A stretch of DNA of 64,000 bases from Acanthosoma haemorrhoidale (GCA_930367205.1 OV884014.1:75867104-75931103); one strand, 5' to 3'. Positions 1 through 11,720 are shown, numbered from the stretch's first letter. Numbers and translations are program-made. The notes: generated by a model from the letters alone, not told the origin.

Positions 1-735
1 AGCGACCTTCTCAAACAAAACCAAAACAGCTGAGGAGACTGAAAGGGGGGTATTGTCTTAGCGGTCGGGGGATCGTGTTTGTTTTCATCGTCTGAGGGCC
101 CGGGGGATGACCCTTTCTTTATAAGGATCTGTCTTAAATTCGGGAGTAATTTCAACTAAGTATCAAGAAAGAAACTCAATCAAGAATCAGATGGGTGAAA
201 AGAAATTCTGTCAAACAATGAAAAAAAAATTGAAAGGCAGCCTACTGGAAATAGAAGCACAAGATCGATTAAGTATTTGAGAAATAGATTTGGGTGTAAA
301 ACCAAGCTTATTTAGCATCTTCGGAGGAATGAAGCAGCTATACGAATAATAAAATAACAGATGAATAATAGCAGCACTGATTATGCTCATCAGCTGCAGA
401 GATAAGTGGCTACTGTCCATGGCGATTGTTAACATTTATGGAATACATCATACTGCAGTTTCCTGTGTGTTAACGGGTTGGGGCTCACCGTTATTTTGTG
501 GATAGATGCGGGTAATTAAGCATGGTGATGTCTCTACATCCTAAGATATGTCTTTAACTATAAATTTATTTAACGAAATGGTATTTTCAACATTTTTTTT
601 CTCAGAACCTTTGAGACACAAATTCCAGGTATAAATCCTCAGCCAGGAGCCGTCTGTCCTGCTAAAATATTCTAGTCACACAGATTTAATAGCTTCTACA
701 TATCAAGTATCAAAGCTATATGACATTTTATTCCC
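1..735. other. AT-rich flank, no gene seen
   Basis: This is non-coding-looking sequence on the 3' side of the minus-strand exon at 740-872. I see no second exon with both splice signals and an open frame. The GC-richer part near 40-120 has runs of G but no usable reading frame. If the gene model is right, this is the next intron of the same minus-strand gene. Confidence 0.5.
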
Positions 736-739
736 CTAC

Positions 740-872
740 CTGATGGAAAGAGCCGCTGGTTCTAGCGGTGGTGGGGATGGTGCGCTGGAGCCTGTGCTTC
801 CAGCTTCGTCGTCACCGGAGCCGGAGCAATCTTCCTCTTGAAGTCCTGCTGGAGCCTCTCCTTCTCCTTCCC
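740..872 (-). CDS. Candidate internal coding exon of an unidentified minus-strand gene
   Basis: On the minus strand this 133-nt GC-rich stretch is bounded by an acceptor (CCACAG before 872) and a good donor (CAG|GTAGGG after 740). One frame is open from end to end, entering in phase 1 and leaving in phase 2. It reads as an acidic, Gly/Ser- and Pro-rich linker that starts EGEGEAPAGLQEEDCSGSG, runs through a DDEAGSTGSSA stretch and ends near PPPLEPAALSI. The other two frames contain stops. Base composition differs sharply from the AT-rich flanks, as expected for an exon. Such low-complexity segments are common in transcription factors and in the stalks of surface proteins, and the SGSGDDE run also resembles a glycosaminoglycan attachment site. 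No domain is present, so I assign no function. The acceptor's pyrimidine tract is weak. Alternative: a regulatory block with a chance open frame. Confidence 0.5.
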
Positions 873-879
873 CTGTGGC

Positions 880-1987
880 ATAACATCAAAGCATCATAAG
901 CAGGTGCGCAACACCGTTGTATAGAAAAATAAAAGTAAAATAGCCTATTAAAGTAAGGAATCGCTAGAATCAGTGGTACCCCTAAACGTTAGATAATTGT
1001 CGATGCTGTTGGGGTATTTTAGAAGCTTTAAATAGGAATAGCAGCTCCGTTGGGGCCACTGCGTGGAATGGAACTCCTGTTCCAAGAAAAAGAAAGAACT
1101 CTTTCTCTAAAGTATATCGCGGCCCGATCAGAATTGGAACTAGTAAACGATCAAAGGGAAATGGTATTATTTTTAAGAGCTTTCCCTTAGATCCCAATCA
1201 TTATGATCTTACATTTGTCGTTGGCGGAAGGCCGCTTCGTCGTTTGGCAATCAATAGTTAAATTGGTGTCGTCTTCAGGAAACTGTCAAGGGAAGTTAGT
1301 TTAAGTGATATGATGGCTCTTTTACAGATTTTTTTTCTGTTTCTTTGTACCTAGTATGAAAGCTGGTGTAGGCTACAGCGTACTACCCCGAGGCGCAGCG
1401 TTCAATTTTGAATAGAGAACGACAAACTGCATAGGACGAGACAAAGGGAAAGCGGATACATGGAATTTACTATAGAGGTAGGATCCGATAATGAAAAGCC
1501 TGCTATAATGAGTTCAATATCCCAGTTGGATGGTGGTGTGGGGGAGGGAGCGGCCTGTAGTGGACAAATTGGCTACAGTTCTCTTCTCTCTTTGCCGTTG
1601 GCGTTGAGTCCGTTTGAGAGTGCAATATTATTTGTAAGTGACTCCGATTACAGCCCAGAGGATGTCAACTGCTTTATTAGCACGCTAATGGGAACCATTC
1701 GTACAATGTTCACAGGACGGAAAACTAACCAGTCCATTTCGACAATCAGAGTATGAATTGACAATGTTCAAAGAAAATATTTCGGCAGACCTCGTACTGG
1801 TCCGCATTATATCATATCCGGTTCGAATCAAATCAATGAAGTCAAATTTCCGCAATTTATATTCAAAAGCTTGAATTTATATTATATTTCGAACATTTAT
1901 ATTACTCCGATACCAAGATTCTCCAGCGGTACTTATTTCCTTGTCCACGGTATCATCACTATTGTAGGCTAAATAGTCTTCCCGAAT
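880..1987. other. Non-coding stretch before the satellite
   Basis: Mixed-composition sequence. A plus-strand open frame of about 98 codons at 1460-1756 has no recognisable domain, no composition shift and no splice or promoter context, so I treat it as chance. No repeat copies were recognised here. Confidence 0.45.
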
Positions 1988-4900
1988 CAGAAACCCTTAA
2001 ATTAATCTGGTTGTGGTTTATATTCTCTTTAACCAATAACCATCCAGAAACCCTTAAATTAATCTGGTTGTGGTTTATATTCTCTTTAACCAATAACCAT
2101 CCAGAAACCCTTAAATTAATCTGGTTGCGGTTTATATTCTCTTTAACCAATAACCATCCAGAAACCCTTAAATTAATCTGGTTGCGGTTTATATTCTCTT
2201 TAACCAATAACCATCCAGAAACCCTTAAATTAATCTGGTTGCGGTTTATATTCTCTTTAACCAATAACCATCCAGAAACCCTTAAATTAATCTGGTTGCG
2301 GTTTATATTCTCTTTAACCAATAACCATCCAGAAACCCTTAAATTAATCTGGTTGCGGTTTATATTCTCTTTAACCAATAACCATCCAGAAACCCTTAAA
2401 TTAATCTGGTTGCGGTTTATATTCTCTTTAACCAATAACCATCCAGAAACCCTTAAATTAATCTGGTTGCGGTTTATATTCTCTTTAACCAATAACCATC
2501 CAGAAACCCTTAAATTAATCTGGTTGCGGTTTATATTCTCTTTAACCAATAACCATCCAGAAACCCTTAAATTAATCTGGTTGCGGTTTATATTCTCTTT
2601 AACCAATAACCATCCAGAAACCCTTAAATTAATCTGGTTGCGGTTTATATTCTCTTTAACCAATAACCATCCAGAAACCCTTAAATTAATCTGGTTGCGG
2701 TTTATATTCTCTTTAACCAATAACCATCCAGAAACCCTTAAATTAATCTGGTTGCGGTTTATATTCTCTTTAACCAATAACCATCCAGAAACCCTTAAAT
2801 TAATCTGGTTGCGGTTTATATTCTCTTTAACCAATAACCATCCAGAAACCCTTAAATTAATCTGGTTGCGGTTTATATTCTCTTTAACCAATAACCATCC
2901 AGAAACCCTTAAATTAATCTGGTTGCGGTTTATATTCTCTTTAACCAATAACCATCCAGAAACCCTTAAATTAATCTGGTTGCGGTTTATATTCTCTTTA
3001 ACCAATAACCATCCAGAAACCCTTAAATTAATCTGGTTGCGGTTTATATTCTCTTTAACCAATAACCATCCAGAAACCCTTAAATTAATCTGGTTGCGGT
3101 TTATATTCTCTTTAACCAATAACCATCCAGAAACCCTTAAATTAATCTGGTTGCGGTTTATATTCTCTTTAACCAATAACCATCCAGAAACCCTTAAATT
3201 AATCTGGTTGCGGTTTATATTCTCTTTAACCAATAACCATCCAGAAACCCTTAAATTAATCTGGTTGCGGTTTATATTCTCTTTAACCAATAACCATCCA
3301 GAAACCCTTAAATTAATCTGGTTGCGGTTTATATTCTCTTTAACCAATAACCATCCAGAAACCCTTAAATTAATCTGGTTGCGGTTTATATTCTCTTTAA
3401 CCAATAACCATCCAGAAACCCTTAAATTAATCTGGTTGCGGTTTATATTCTCTTTAACCAATAACCATCCAGAAACCCTTAAATTAATCTGGTTGCGGTT
3501 TATATTCTCTTTAACCAATAACCATCCAGAAACCCTTAAATTAATCTGGTTGCGGTTTATATTCTCTTTAACCAATAACCATCCAGAAACCCTTAAATTA
3601 ATCTGGTTGCGGTTTATATTCTCTTTAACCAATAACCATCCAGAAACCCTTAAATTAATCTGGTTGCGGTTTATATTCTCTTTAACCAATAACCATCCAG
3701 AAACCCTTAAATTAATCTGGTTGCGGTTTATATTCTCTTTAACCAATAACCATCCAGAAACCCTTAAATTAATCTGGTTGCGGTTTATATTCTCTTTAAC
3801 CAATAACCATCCAGAAACCCTTAAATTAATCTGGTTGCGGTTTATATTCTCTTTAACCAATAACCATCCAGAAACCCTTAAATTAATCTGGTTGCGGTTT
3901 ATATTCTCTTTAACCAATAACCATCCAGAAACCCTTAAATTAATCTGGTTGCGGTTTATATTCTCTTTAACCAATAACCATCCAGAAACCCTTAAATTAA
4001 TCTGGTTGCGGTTTATATTCTCTTTAACCAATAACCATCCAGAAACCCTTAAATTAATCTGGTTGCGGTTTATATTCTCTTTAACCAATAACCATCCAGA
4101 AACCCTTAAATTAATCTGGTTGCGGTTTATATTCTCTTTAACCAATAACCATCCAGAAACCCTTAAATTAATCTGGTTGCGGTTTATATTCTCTTTAACC
4201 AATAACCATCCAGAAACCCTTAAATTAATCTGGTTGCGGTTTATATTCTCTTTAACCAATAACCATCCAGAAACCCTTAAATTAATCTGGTTGCGGTTTA
4301 TATTCTCTTTAACCAATAACCATCCAGAAACCCTTAAATTAATCTGGTTGCGGTTTATATTCTCTTTAACCAATAACCATCCAGAAACCCTTAAATTAAT
4401 CTGGTTGCGGTTTATATTCTCTTTAACCAATAACCATCCAGAAACCCTTAAATTAATCTGGTTGCGGTTTATATTCTCTTTAACCAATAACCATCCAGAA
4501 ACCCTTAAATTAATCTGGTTGCGGTTTATATTCTCTTTAACCAATAACCATCCAGAAACCCTTAAATTAATCTGGTTGCGGTTTATATTCTCTTTAACCA
4601 ATAACCATCCAGAAACCCTTAAATTAATCTGGTTGCGGTTTATATTCTCTTTAACCAATAACCATCCAGAAACCCTTAAATTAATCTGGTTGCGGTTTAT
4701 ATTCTCTTTAACCAATAACCATCCAGAAACCCTTAAATTAATCTGGTTGCGGTTTATATTCTCTTTAACCAATAACCATCCAGAAACCCTTAAATTAATC
4801 TGGTTGCGGTTTATATTCTCTTTAACCAATAACCATCCAGAAACCCTTAAATTAATCTGGTTGCGGTTTATATTCTCTTTAACCAATAACCATCCAGAAA

Positions 4901-5134
4901 CCCTTAAATTAATCTGGTTGCGGTTTATATTCTCTTTAACCAATAACCATCCAGAAACCCTTAAATTAATCTGGTTGCGGTTTATATTCTCTTTAACCAA
5001 TAACCATCCAGAAACCCTTAAATTAATCTGGTTGCGGTTTATATTCTCTTTAACCAATAACCATCCAGAAACCCTTAAATTAATCTGGTTGCGGTTTATA
5101 TTCTCTTTAACCAATAACCATCCAGAAACCCTTA
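1988..5134. repeat. 57-bp satellite array, 55 tandem copies
   Basis: The unit begins cagaaacccttaaattaatc and is 57 bp long. Positions 1988-5122 are 3135 bp, exactly 55 units, followed by a 12-bp partial copy (cagaaaccctta). Copies 3-55 look identical. Copies 1 and 2 share one C-to-T difference (ttgtgg for ttgcgg). Because 57 is 19 codons and neither strand has a stop in one frame, giant open frames run through the array on both strands (about 1060 and 1078 codons). These are by-products, not genes. Each unit contains an imperfect dyad (ctgg...ggtt / aacc...ccag) that could fold. The near-perfect homogeneity points to recent expansion. The true length could be longer if the assembly collapsed copies. 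Confidence 0.97.
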
Positions 5135-5429
5135 TGATTTGCACTAGTATTTGTTTAGTAGATCCTCCTGTAGTTTTTATTTGTTTGTTTCAGAACTGTT
5201 CAACCACGAGCACCATTGATACTCTCACATACTCGATCATTTCCTAATTTTTCGTTTCACAGCAGCGATTTTTAATTATATAATATTTGTTATTATTTTA
5301 CAGCGGTTGGAAATAGATATGTTAATGTGGTGTTGGTTTGTTTGTGGTGTATGTTTTCATTTTAAGGGCACGAGGTCTGATTGGCGTCCGTGGTTGCGGA
5401 ATATCTTACTGCGGTCCATTTAAAGACTT

Positions 5430-5790
5430 GGATTAATTGTAAATAAAGTTTAGACAGAGGTTTGTCTGTGAAGCTCCCCTTGAAAGCTGAAGCCTGATAG
5501 ATCCGAATCCATCAATTCCCACAGTAGCGTACCCGTCATTACATGAGATAAACAATTCAAGCCGAGAGATCGCATAACTAATTAATAAAGATGAGCCCGA
5601 TGTACATAAGGCCATTTTTTTTATTTGTCGAAACGGCCGCTTCCATTACTGCCCGGGGCCATCAGTCAAGCATCAGCCTCAGAGGCAGTAATTGACAGTT
5701 GACGACTGGGCTTGACGAAACCGTCTGAAAAAATGACGGTCTATTAACGGGGCGATTTCCCAGTCAGCTGTCAATGTTCTCTCTGTCTCT
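5430..5790. promoter_or_regulatory. Candidate cis-regulatory block with TALE and homeodomain words
   Basis: A GC-richer block directly right of the satellite. It contains taattaa-type homeodomain words near 5580, a TALE/Hth-like TTGACAG (5692-5698), an oppositely oriented CTGTCAA (5768-5774) and a short perfect hairpin ACCGTC/GACGGT (5720-5725 with 5735-5740). The open frame at 5433-5615 on the minus strand has no domain and I do not call it a gene. The regulatory role is inferred from motif content only. Confidence 0.3.
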
Positions 5791-5799
5791 TACAATATC

Positions 5800-6245
5800 C
5801 TCTACTCCTTGTCTCATTTTTTATCATAGGATATCGATTTGTGTTTTTTTTTTGTTGTTTTTTTAGATCTTTCAAGTTGTTGTTTTGCCTTTAATTTATT
5901 TTCTAACATATGACGTCGTGCGAGTGGTAGCGATCATTTATTTATTTATTTTTAAATATACGTCTGGCTTTTAATTGTGGCCACTAAATATAATAATTAC
6001 TCCGTATACATTTTTTTATTATCGATCTATAATCAAAACATAATTTTTTTTCATATATACTCTTTCTGCTTCTTCTATTTTCTATATAATTTTAAGGGCT
6101 GCCATTTTTAATAAAACCCGTATCTCGATCTGTTTCAGGTATTCCCTGAAAGTGTACAATGTATTTAAAAAGTTGTTTTGTTTTTTTTCAATGACCCTCA
6201 AAAATCTTAAACCTAAAGGATTGAAATTGACCTTTTTTTTTAAAG
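5800..6245. other. AT-rich sequence, nothing recognised
   Basis: Poly-T-rich and ATTT-rich sequence. No open frame of note, no RNA gene and no repeat relationship to other parts of the window were seen. Confidence 0.5.
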
Positions 6246-6247
6246 AA

Positions 6248-6400
6248 TGCAATAATGATTCTACATATATGAAACTATTTACAAAAGGTCATTATGTTTC
6301 CTGTAGCTTGGCTACGTTTTATACAATGTCTAATTATTTACATTACGATTTGCGCTTGTAATAAAAGTACAATGACGTACATTGTACATTAATTTTTTGA
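6248..6400 (+). repeat. Dispersed repeat family B, copy 1
   Basis: This shares the ordered blocks 'ctatttaca', 'gtcattat', 'cctgtagcttggctac', 'ttttata' and 'gatttg' with 38700-38850 (same strand) and with the reverse complement of 40530-40680. Divergence between copies is moderate. It is probably the 3' part of an interspersed element, type unknown. The 69-codon open frame over it is not considered a gene. Confidence 0.65.
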
Positions 6401-7584
6401 ACATATGATGTGGTGTAATGTGAAATAGGCTGCAGCACATCTTAAGCTTTATTGTAAATTATTTATTTTTTTTTTTTACTACAGTATGAAGCACAGTGAT
6501 ATTTGTTTTTACTTTAACTATAGAACAACATTACCAGAAAGTTCAAAAATTACAGAACTGATAGGGGAATGACAATAATTAAATAAAATCATTACAGTTC
6601 TAAATTAAAAAAAAAAAATGTATACATGAAAGAATCGTACAGATCTCAACTGCTTTTTCTTTTATCAAAGGACCGAAAATTTTGATCCCTGACTATCTTG
6701 AATTAAATACAACTACTTAATTGCTAATTGAAGGTATATTGTTTATTAGACTGTGAGTTCTTTGTCAGCCGTGAGAATACTAGTACTTAGTATAGTGAGT
6801 TAAAGCGTTTGTTGGAAGATAGGTCCGGTTTGATGAAAAAGGGCAATGCCCACCAAGTTTATTTTCGTTTCAACTATGTATGATTGCATAAGGTCCTAGT
6901 GAATTTATTTATTCAGAGGTCAGAATATTTTTTATTAAAGATAGTGATAAACGATGAAATAAAGCGATTTGAGGCATTAAAAAAATAAATGTTTCTTACC
7001 ACTGTCTATATCTAAATTGTTGAATCAAATCTAATCAAAGGGAATCCCATTTCGCCCATGATCGATACCCCGATCCCTTCAGTCGCGCCAGGACATCCCG
7101 AGCAGAAGAAGCATCACTGGTGCTGCCTCACCGAGCGGAGACAGTAGAAATGATAAATCCCCTGTGGCTATCAGTGACTGAGATAAAATTATTGGACACA
7201 GTTGGGAGGCACAGTTGTGTCCAGTCAGCTCCGAGGCCAGGTATCGGTAAATCAACCTCCTTTTTCGGCCCTCCGACATTTTTTCTTTCAGCTTCCTTCG
7301 CGATTTATGTTCCATCCTTACTTTTATCGTTCCAACTTCGGCCACTCTTTCGTCCAGGGAACTGATAAACTGTCCCCTTCTGATCGATACTGTGTACTCT
7401 CTTCTCTCCTCTTGTATTTAATCACAACATATTTAGGAAAGTCTTTTGTGGGATGGTTATGCTAATGACTCATTAGGTCTGTATGACTCTCCGGGAGAAA
7501 CGACATCATAAACGCATTGTGACTCCGTCCGAGGTCGGGTTCTGTCGAATCTGATAAAGTCAATTTTGCAGGGCTTATCTGTGG
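6401..7584. other. Non-coding stretch with a GC-richer island at ~7060-7360
   Basis: AT-rich to about 7000, then a GC-richer island with overlapping open frames on both strands that contradict one another and carry no domain. It may be regulatory. Nothing firmer can be supported. Confidence 0.35.
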
Positions 7585-7865
7585 GACATTATGGCCCTTA
7601 ACAACAAGCCTCTGACGGGCACCCATCACTGCTATCTGCTATATAGAGAGACTCTATGCTCAGCCTTCAGTGGACTCTCACCACTGCACCACAACATTTC
7701 CACCTCTACCGAGGCTTCCCACACTCCGTAATTCCCTCACTCCACCTTCAAAATGGTACTCCTAGTAAAAGGACCCGCTCACCCCAAATAAATTCCTTTA
7801 TTTTTCCCCTTATCCATAATCTTAAAAATTTGAGAGCTAAGAAAAAAAAAAGGAAATACAAAAAT
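7585..7865 (+). repeat. Dispersed repeat family C, copy 1
   Basis: About 270 bp that aligns by eye with the reverse complement of 58498-58790 along its whole length. Shared ordered blocks are aacaacaagcctct, gtggactctcaccactg, a Pro-rich-looking tract, 'cctagtaaaaggacc' and a 3' 'gagagctaagaaaaaaaaaa'. The plus-strand open frame at 7656-7874 lies inside the repeat and is not a gene. It may be the end of a non-LTR element or a non-autonomous element; no terminal repeats were seen. Confidence 0.75.
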
Positions 7866-8042
7866 AATTTGTAAATAGATTCGCCTGAGGATCTATAATT
7901 ATATATAATTATCTGTAAATTTAAAAGGGCTATGAAAGAAAAAAAAAAAAAAAATCAGTTTTAATCTGTTACAGTTTTGTTATTTTAGTCAGTGGTGCTT
8001 TGTTCTCTTGAAGACAGGTGAGTACTTTTAACTATTATAAAT

Positions 8043-8175
8043 GAGGCTTCCCCCTCCTTCGTTCATAGGTCCCTCTTAAGAAAACGATCCACTCATCACA
8101 AATAATTTCCATTTTATTTTTCCCTCATTCCTTGATTTTTCAAATTTGAGAGCTTTTTTAGGGGGAAAAATACAA
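8043..8175 (+). repeat. Dispersed repeat family C, copy 2 (3' part)
   Basis: This matches the right half of copy 1: gaggcttccc near the start, an 'aaatttgagagct' box, and the same 'aaatacaaaaat' word just past the end. It is in the same orientation, 190 bp downstream of copy 1. The left half is missing, so it is either truncated or has diverged beyond recognition. Confidence 0.65.
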
Positions 8176-8925
8176 AAATGAACCACTTTTCTGCCATTTA
8201 CTTACTGTATGTATTTGTGACTAAATCAATGTGATGAAGAAAAATAAATTCTTATTAAAAAGTAAGTGTTGCCTATAATGCCTATGGTCACAAGTAACTG
8301 AGTAAGTCACAAAAACAAATTTATAAATTTATAATTAATTATATTATTAATTAATTATATTACTTCTCTCAACAATTATTATGTCATCTCTTTTTGATAA
8401 TTCAAAAAAAAATTTAGTGTATTTGTCCAGTTTTTCAAGCATTGACTTAAATACAAATTTGTCTCTCTCCACAGGTGTTGATAAAACCCGTCAGTCAGAC
8501 ATCGCCAGGTAGCCAATCAGGCAAGTACTTAAGTTACCATTTCCTCGAACGCTTGAGGATGACGGCTTAGTTCGTCAAAAAAGTAAATAAATATGATAAT
8601 GATTTTGCTTCATAATATAAAATTCCACTGCTAAATTAATTAACGCTGAGTATTGCTGTTATGATGACGATCAGTAAGGACGGTTCGACGTTATTCGCTG
8701 GGAGAATATATTCCGTTAACGGTGAACCGTGTTCGCTACCAGTCATTACGTGCAGCAGACCAGGTTCCTCTCCGAAAACCTTAACATATATAAATATCTC
8801 CAAGCCGTTGGTAGCTGTAAATGTATAATTGCGGGACAACAGAGGAGCTCGAGCAAACAACAGACTGCTCAGTAAAGAGAGCCAGGTAGCAGTTTGTCTT
8901 AATTCGGGGGGATGAAGTGAGATAG
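8176..8925. other. AT-rich stretch, one strong isolated acceptor-like site
   Basis: The plus strand near 8465-8474 reads ctctctccacag, a strong acceptor. It is followed by gtgttg, a weak donor, and then by a possible CAG|GTAGCC donor 34 nt later. No coding context supports an exon. The 109-codon minus-strand frame at 8636-8965 has no domain. Confidence 0.3.
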
Positions 8926-8927
8926 AT

Positions 8928-8992
8928 GGGGGGGGGGCTGTAATTAAGGAGGCACCACTTAGCACCGGGTTACCGGCGATACCCCCCCCCCC
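8928..8992. repeat. G10 and C11 homopolymer pair
   Basis: A G10 run (8928-8937) and a C11 run (8982-8992) lie 44 bp apart and could pair in single-stranded DNA or RNA. No function is known from the sequence. Confidence 0.9.
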
Positions 8993-8999
8993 TGTCTCG

Positions 9000-10379
9000 C
9001 ATCAATCCAGAGCTTGCCGCCTCTAGTGGTGTCGTATCCTTCTAGGGTTTCATGGGACCATTGAGCATGTACAGACATTAGCAGTAGTAAACAAAAAAAG
9101 TCATATGATGACAGGCATGAGCGTCGAGGAATAATTTAAATTAAAGTTCCTAGGCTCAAATTGGGTCTGAAAAATCTAAACTTAAAGTATCTAACAAAGC
9201 CCTTCCCACTTTCTAAATTTGAAGTAACAAAGAAGCAATTAGCAACAATTCAAGGCGTGGTTCATTGATAACCAAAACAACATCATTCTTGAATTACTAA
9301 GATATCGACTATGCCTTTGTAGGGTTCGTTATTAATTGTCAAATAATATACAAGTAGAGTTATATCGTCGGAATTGAATTGAATCTTGCACTTCTTGGAA
9401 CACCTGAAACTCCATACCTTACTGAGGTTCAGGAAAAATCTTTTCTCTAGATAGGATTCAGACAAGAAGAATGATTTACATTTGCGAGTACCACTCAAAG
9501 ATTTATTAAGATTTGCACTGTACAAAAATAAAAATCCCCATACATAAATTCCCCAGTGAGTGATGGATAGAAATACATGCATACAAAATAGCATATTGAA
9601 ACCGGTATCATCCCGACAGAGCGGGACAAACGACGGATACAAATGAGCCCCCCAACCCCCACCTGAGCTGGAGTCGCGGAAGACAATCAAACCCCGGAGA
9701 GAGACCGCTCAAGCGACAAGAACAAATTCGTAAATATATTGACAATATTCCACTGATCGGTGTCAGGTGGGAGTGGAGGAAAATGGAGAGAGAGAGAGGA
9801 AGAGAGGGATAGGGAGTGGAAAATGAATAGAGGAGAGAAAAAATGGCTCCATTTGTCGTGCGTCATCTCTGCTATCAGTCAAGCGCCGAGCTTTGAATAT
9901 CTGATGCACTGATATTAATTGTGTATTCAGTCGCTGCTTAGGCTTGTTGAACACTAATCCGGGATCATCCCACGGCCGCAGTCTTTGCATCGTTTAGTGT
10001 AATGTCAGTATTTACTAACCGTGATAATATGATAATAATATAATGTTATAGGGATAGTGGTATTTTGATGATACCAATGCCAAACAAATGGGATTATTTT
10101 TTCGCTCAAATATTTTTTATCTGTGTTTAACGTGTCAATCCCAGTGAAAACATTGAAACATTCAATCGTAAATAACCTGTGGGCTCAGACTTGAAAAAAT
10201 TTAGAATATTTCCGAATACCTTTATCGGGTCAGAACCTTGGTCATTTCCATGAAAATTATCGAATTAGAGGCATGCTGGTTTATCTTCTCTGTTCATTGG
10301 TTTGCTTAGAAACCTTCCCTTTACCCCAGAGAGGGTGTACTTGAGAAGCTCGTGGCTTGCGTGAGCATTATCGCGGGAC
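9000..10379. other. Intergenic or intronic sequence, no gene supported
   Basis: The overlapping minus-strand open frames of 63-135 codons at 9283-9690 are mutually exclusive and have no domain. Apart from the purine tract, nothing was recognised. Confidence 0.45.
9778..9840. repeat. (GA)n-rich purine tract
   Basis: Interrupted gagagagaggaagagaggg sequence. In insects such tracts can bind GAGA-type factors; whether this one does is unknown. Confidence 0.7.
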
Positions 10380-10660
10380 TAAGAAGGTCTGTCCTTATGA
10401 TTTACGGTAGCGGCAGAAGGAATGGGGCCATGTGTGCTTTATAGCCATCAGCTGGTATGGCAGATGTCAGCACCGTCATCTTCACAGCCATCGATTTTTT
10501 AATGACAATCGACATGTGGTCGCGGGGATCATCGATGTACGCGCGGCGTTCTGTAGATTTATCGGCCCGATGGCCTATGATGACTGGGCAGTTCCAGCGC
10601 GGAGGAAGTCCCATTGTTGCCCCTCCGGCGTACTTCTAAAGCATATCCGAACGTGAAGTT
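10380..10660. promoter_or_regulatory. CpG-richer candidate regulatory block
   Basis: CpG content is high for the region (cgcgcggcgttc near 10540). Words resembling Sox (ccattgttg) and Caudal/posterior-Hox (ctttatagcc, atgatttac) sites are present. Open frames occur on both strands at once, which argues against coding. The regulatory role is inferred. Confidence 0.3.
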
Positions 10661-11369
10661 GATTAATACGCCGTAGAACAGAAGCTCAACAGATGGCCCA
10701 GGGAACCGGGCACCGCACAATGATGAGATAGTTTGTTTTGAAAAGTTGCTTCTTTTCTTCTTTTTTTTTGTTCTCCATCTGAGTATAGTTCAGAGGAAGT
10801 GAGACAAAATAAATTATAAATTTTTCTAACTGTGGTGTAAGAAATTGAATGCCATTCTGAGATTGGTTCCCAGGCTTTCATAGGTATCGCGGAAGTCAAA
10901 CATCATTTTGTATGTTGCCACAATAAATCAGATAAATATGGTATTATTAAAATAAAACTTATGTAAAAATAAAAGATCAACAACTTTTCCTGTTACGAGA
11001 ACAGCTTTTTGATAATTTCTCTATAATGACAATAATCGAACGAAGATTTTTGACAGAAAAATTATCACCCTTACATGAAGGGGGGGGAGGGATTAAGAGT
11101 AGGAAAGCCCTCAGGCGTCATCCAATAAATACGAAACAGTTACAAATACTATTTTTCTGTTAGTGAAATGGCATCCAGTCTCTTAATACGATTTAATTTT
11201 CAAACACTTAATCGTAAATTTATAAATTTCAAAAGTTGTAGAATAAATCCTGCATTAGTTTGCAAAGACTGGCCGCTTTTCCTTTATTTCTGGCACGAGT
11301 GGCCAACCCTTGTGACCGAGTTCAATACCTCATAGATGTACATTTAATCATATAGGATTACCATACGGC
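10661..11369. other. AT-rich sequence with one G8 run
   Basis: A G8 run lies at 11080-11087. No gene or repeat copy was recognised. The 78-codon minus-strand frame at 10663-10899 has no domain. Confidence 0.45.
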
Positions 11370-11720
11370 CGGAGAAACAACAGAAAGTTATACGGTAGCG
11401 AGCTGAGTGTTGCCCGACAAATGACTGACAAAAAAGCGAGCACAGCACAGACCCCTGCAGCGCCCCGCGGCTATCGGCTTATGGATGGGCCTTATTAGGG
11501 CCTGACGACCGAGCTTCAATCACTGCTCTAACTCATGACGTCATATGTCAGCTGTATTAATTGTCGTCAATACTCATTACGTCACCGAGAGGCAGGGCTA
11601 CTTCATTTGGTACGTCAGCGGCATATTAGCTGCCTGTCAGTGTAGGCGCTCTATTGACTGTATCATTTGTCAGCTACCGTTTGACCATCATATAATCCCT
11701 TTAAACTTTTCTATTATTAA
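11370..11720. promoter_or_regulatory. Candidate regulatory block with three CRE-type sites
   Basis: A full CRE palindrome TGACGTCA (11536-11543) is followed by TTACGTCAC (11577-11585) and TACGTCAGC (11611-11619), three CREB/ATF-type words in about 85 bp. A TGTCAGCTG-like TALE/E-box word overlaps the first. The block is GC-richer than its flanks. The short plus-strand frame here is considered chance. Confidence 0.4.

Noticed and set aside
1460..1756. 98-codon plus-strand open frame
   Set aside because: No domain, no composition change, no splice or promoter context. Length is expected by chance.
1959..5247. Giant proteins of about 1061 and 1078 residues on both strands
   Set aside because: They are the translation of a 57-bp satellite whose period is a multiple of three. 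No start, promoter or unique domain exists.
5500..5525. tagatccgaat, the middle of the miR-10/miR-100 sequence
   Set aside because: The 5' seed has an inserted base and there is no complementary arm within ~100 nt, so no precursor hairpin is possible.
6120..6150. ctgtttcag|gtattc on the plus strand as a ratchet-type site
   Set aside because: The acceptor is good but GTATTC is a poor donor. Also on the strand opposite to the inferred gene.
7995..8025. Plus-strand gaagacag|gtgagt as a second ratchet-type site
   Set aside because: The donor is good, but purines (gaagaca) interrupt the tract before the AG and the site lies between two repeat copies, on the strand opposite to the inferred gene.
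9014..9033. ccactagaggcggca as a CTCF site
   Set aside because: The left half fits but at least two core G/C positions are wrong.
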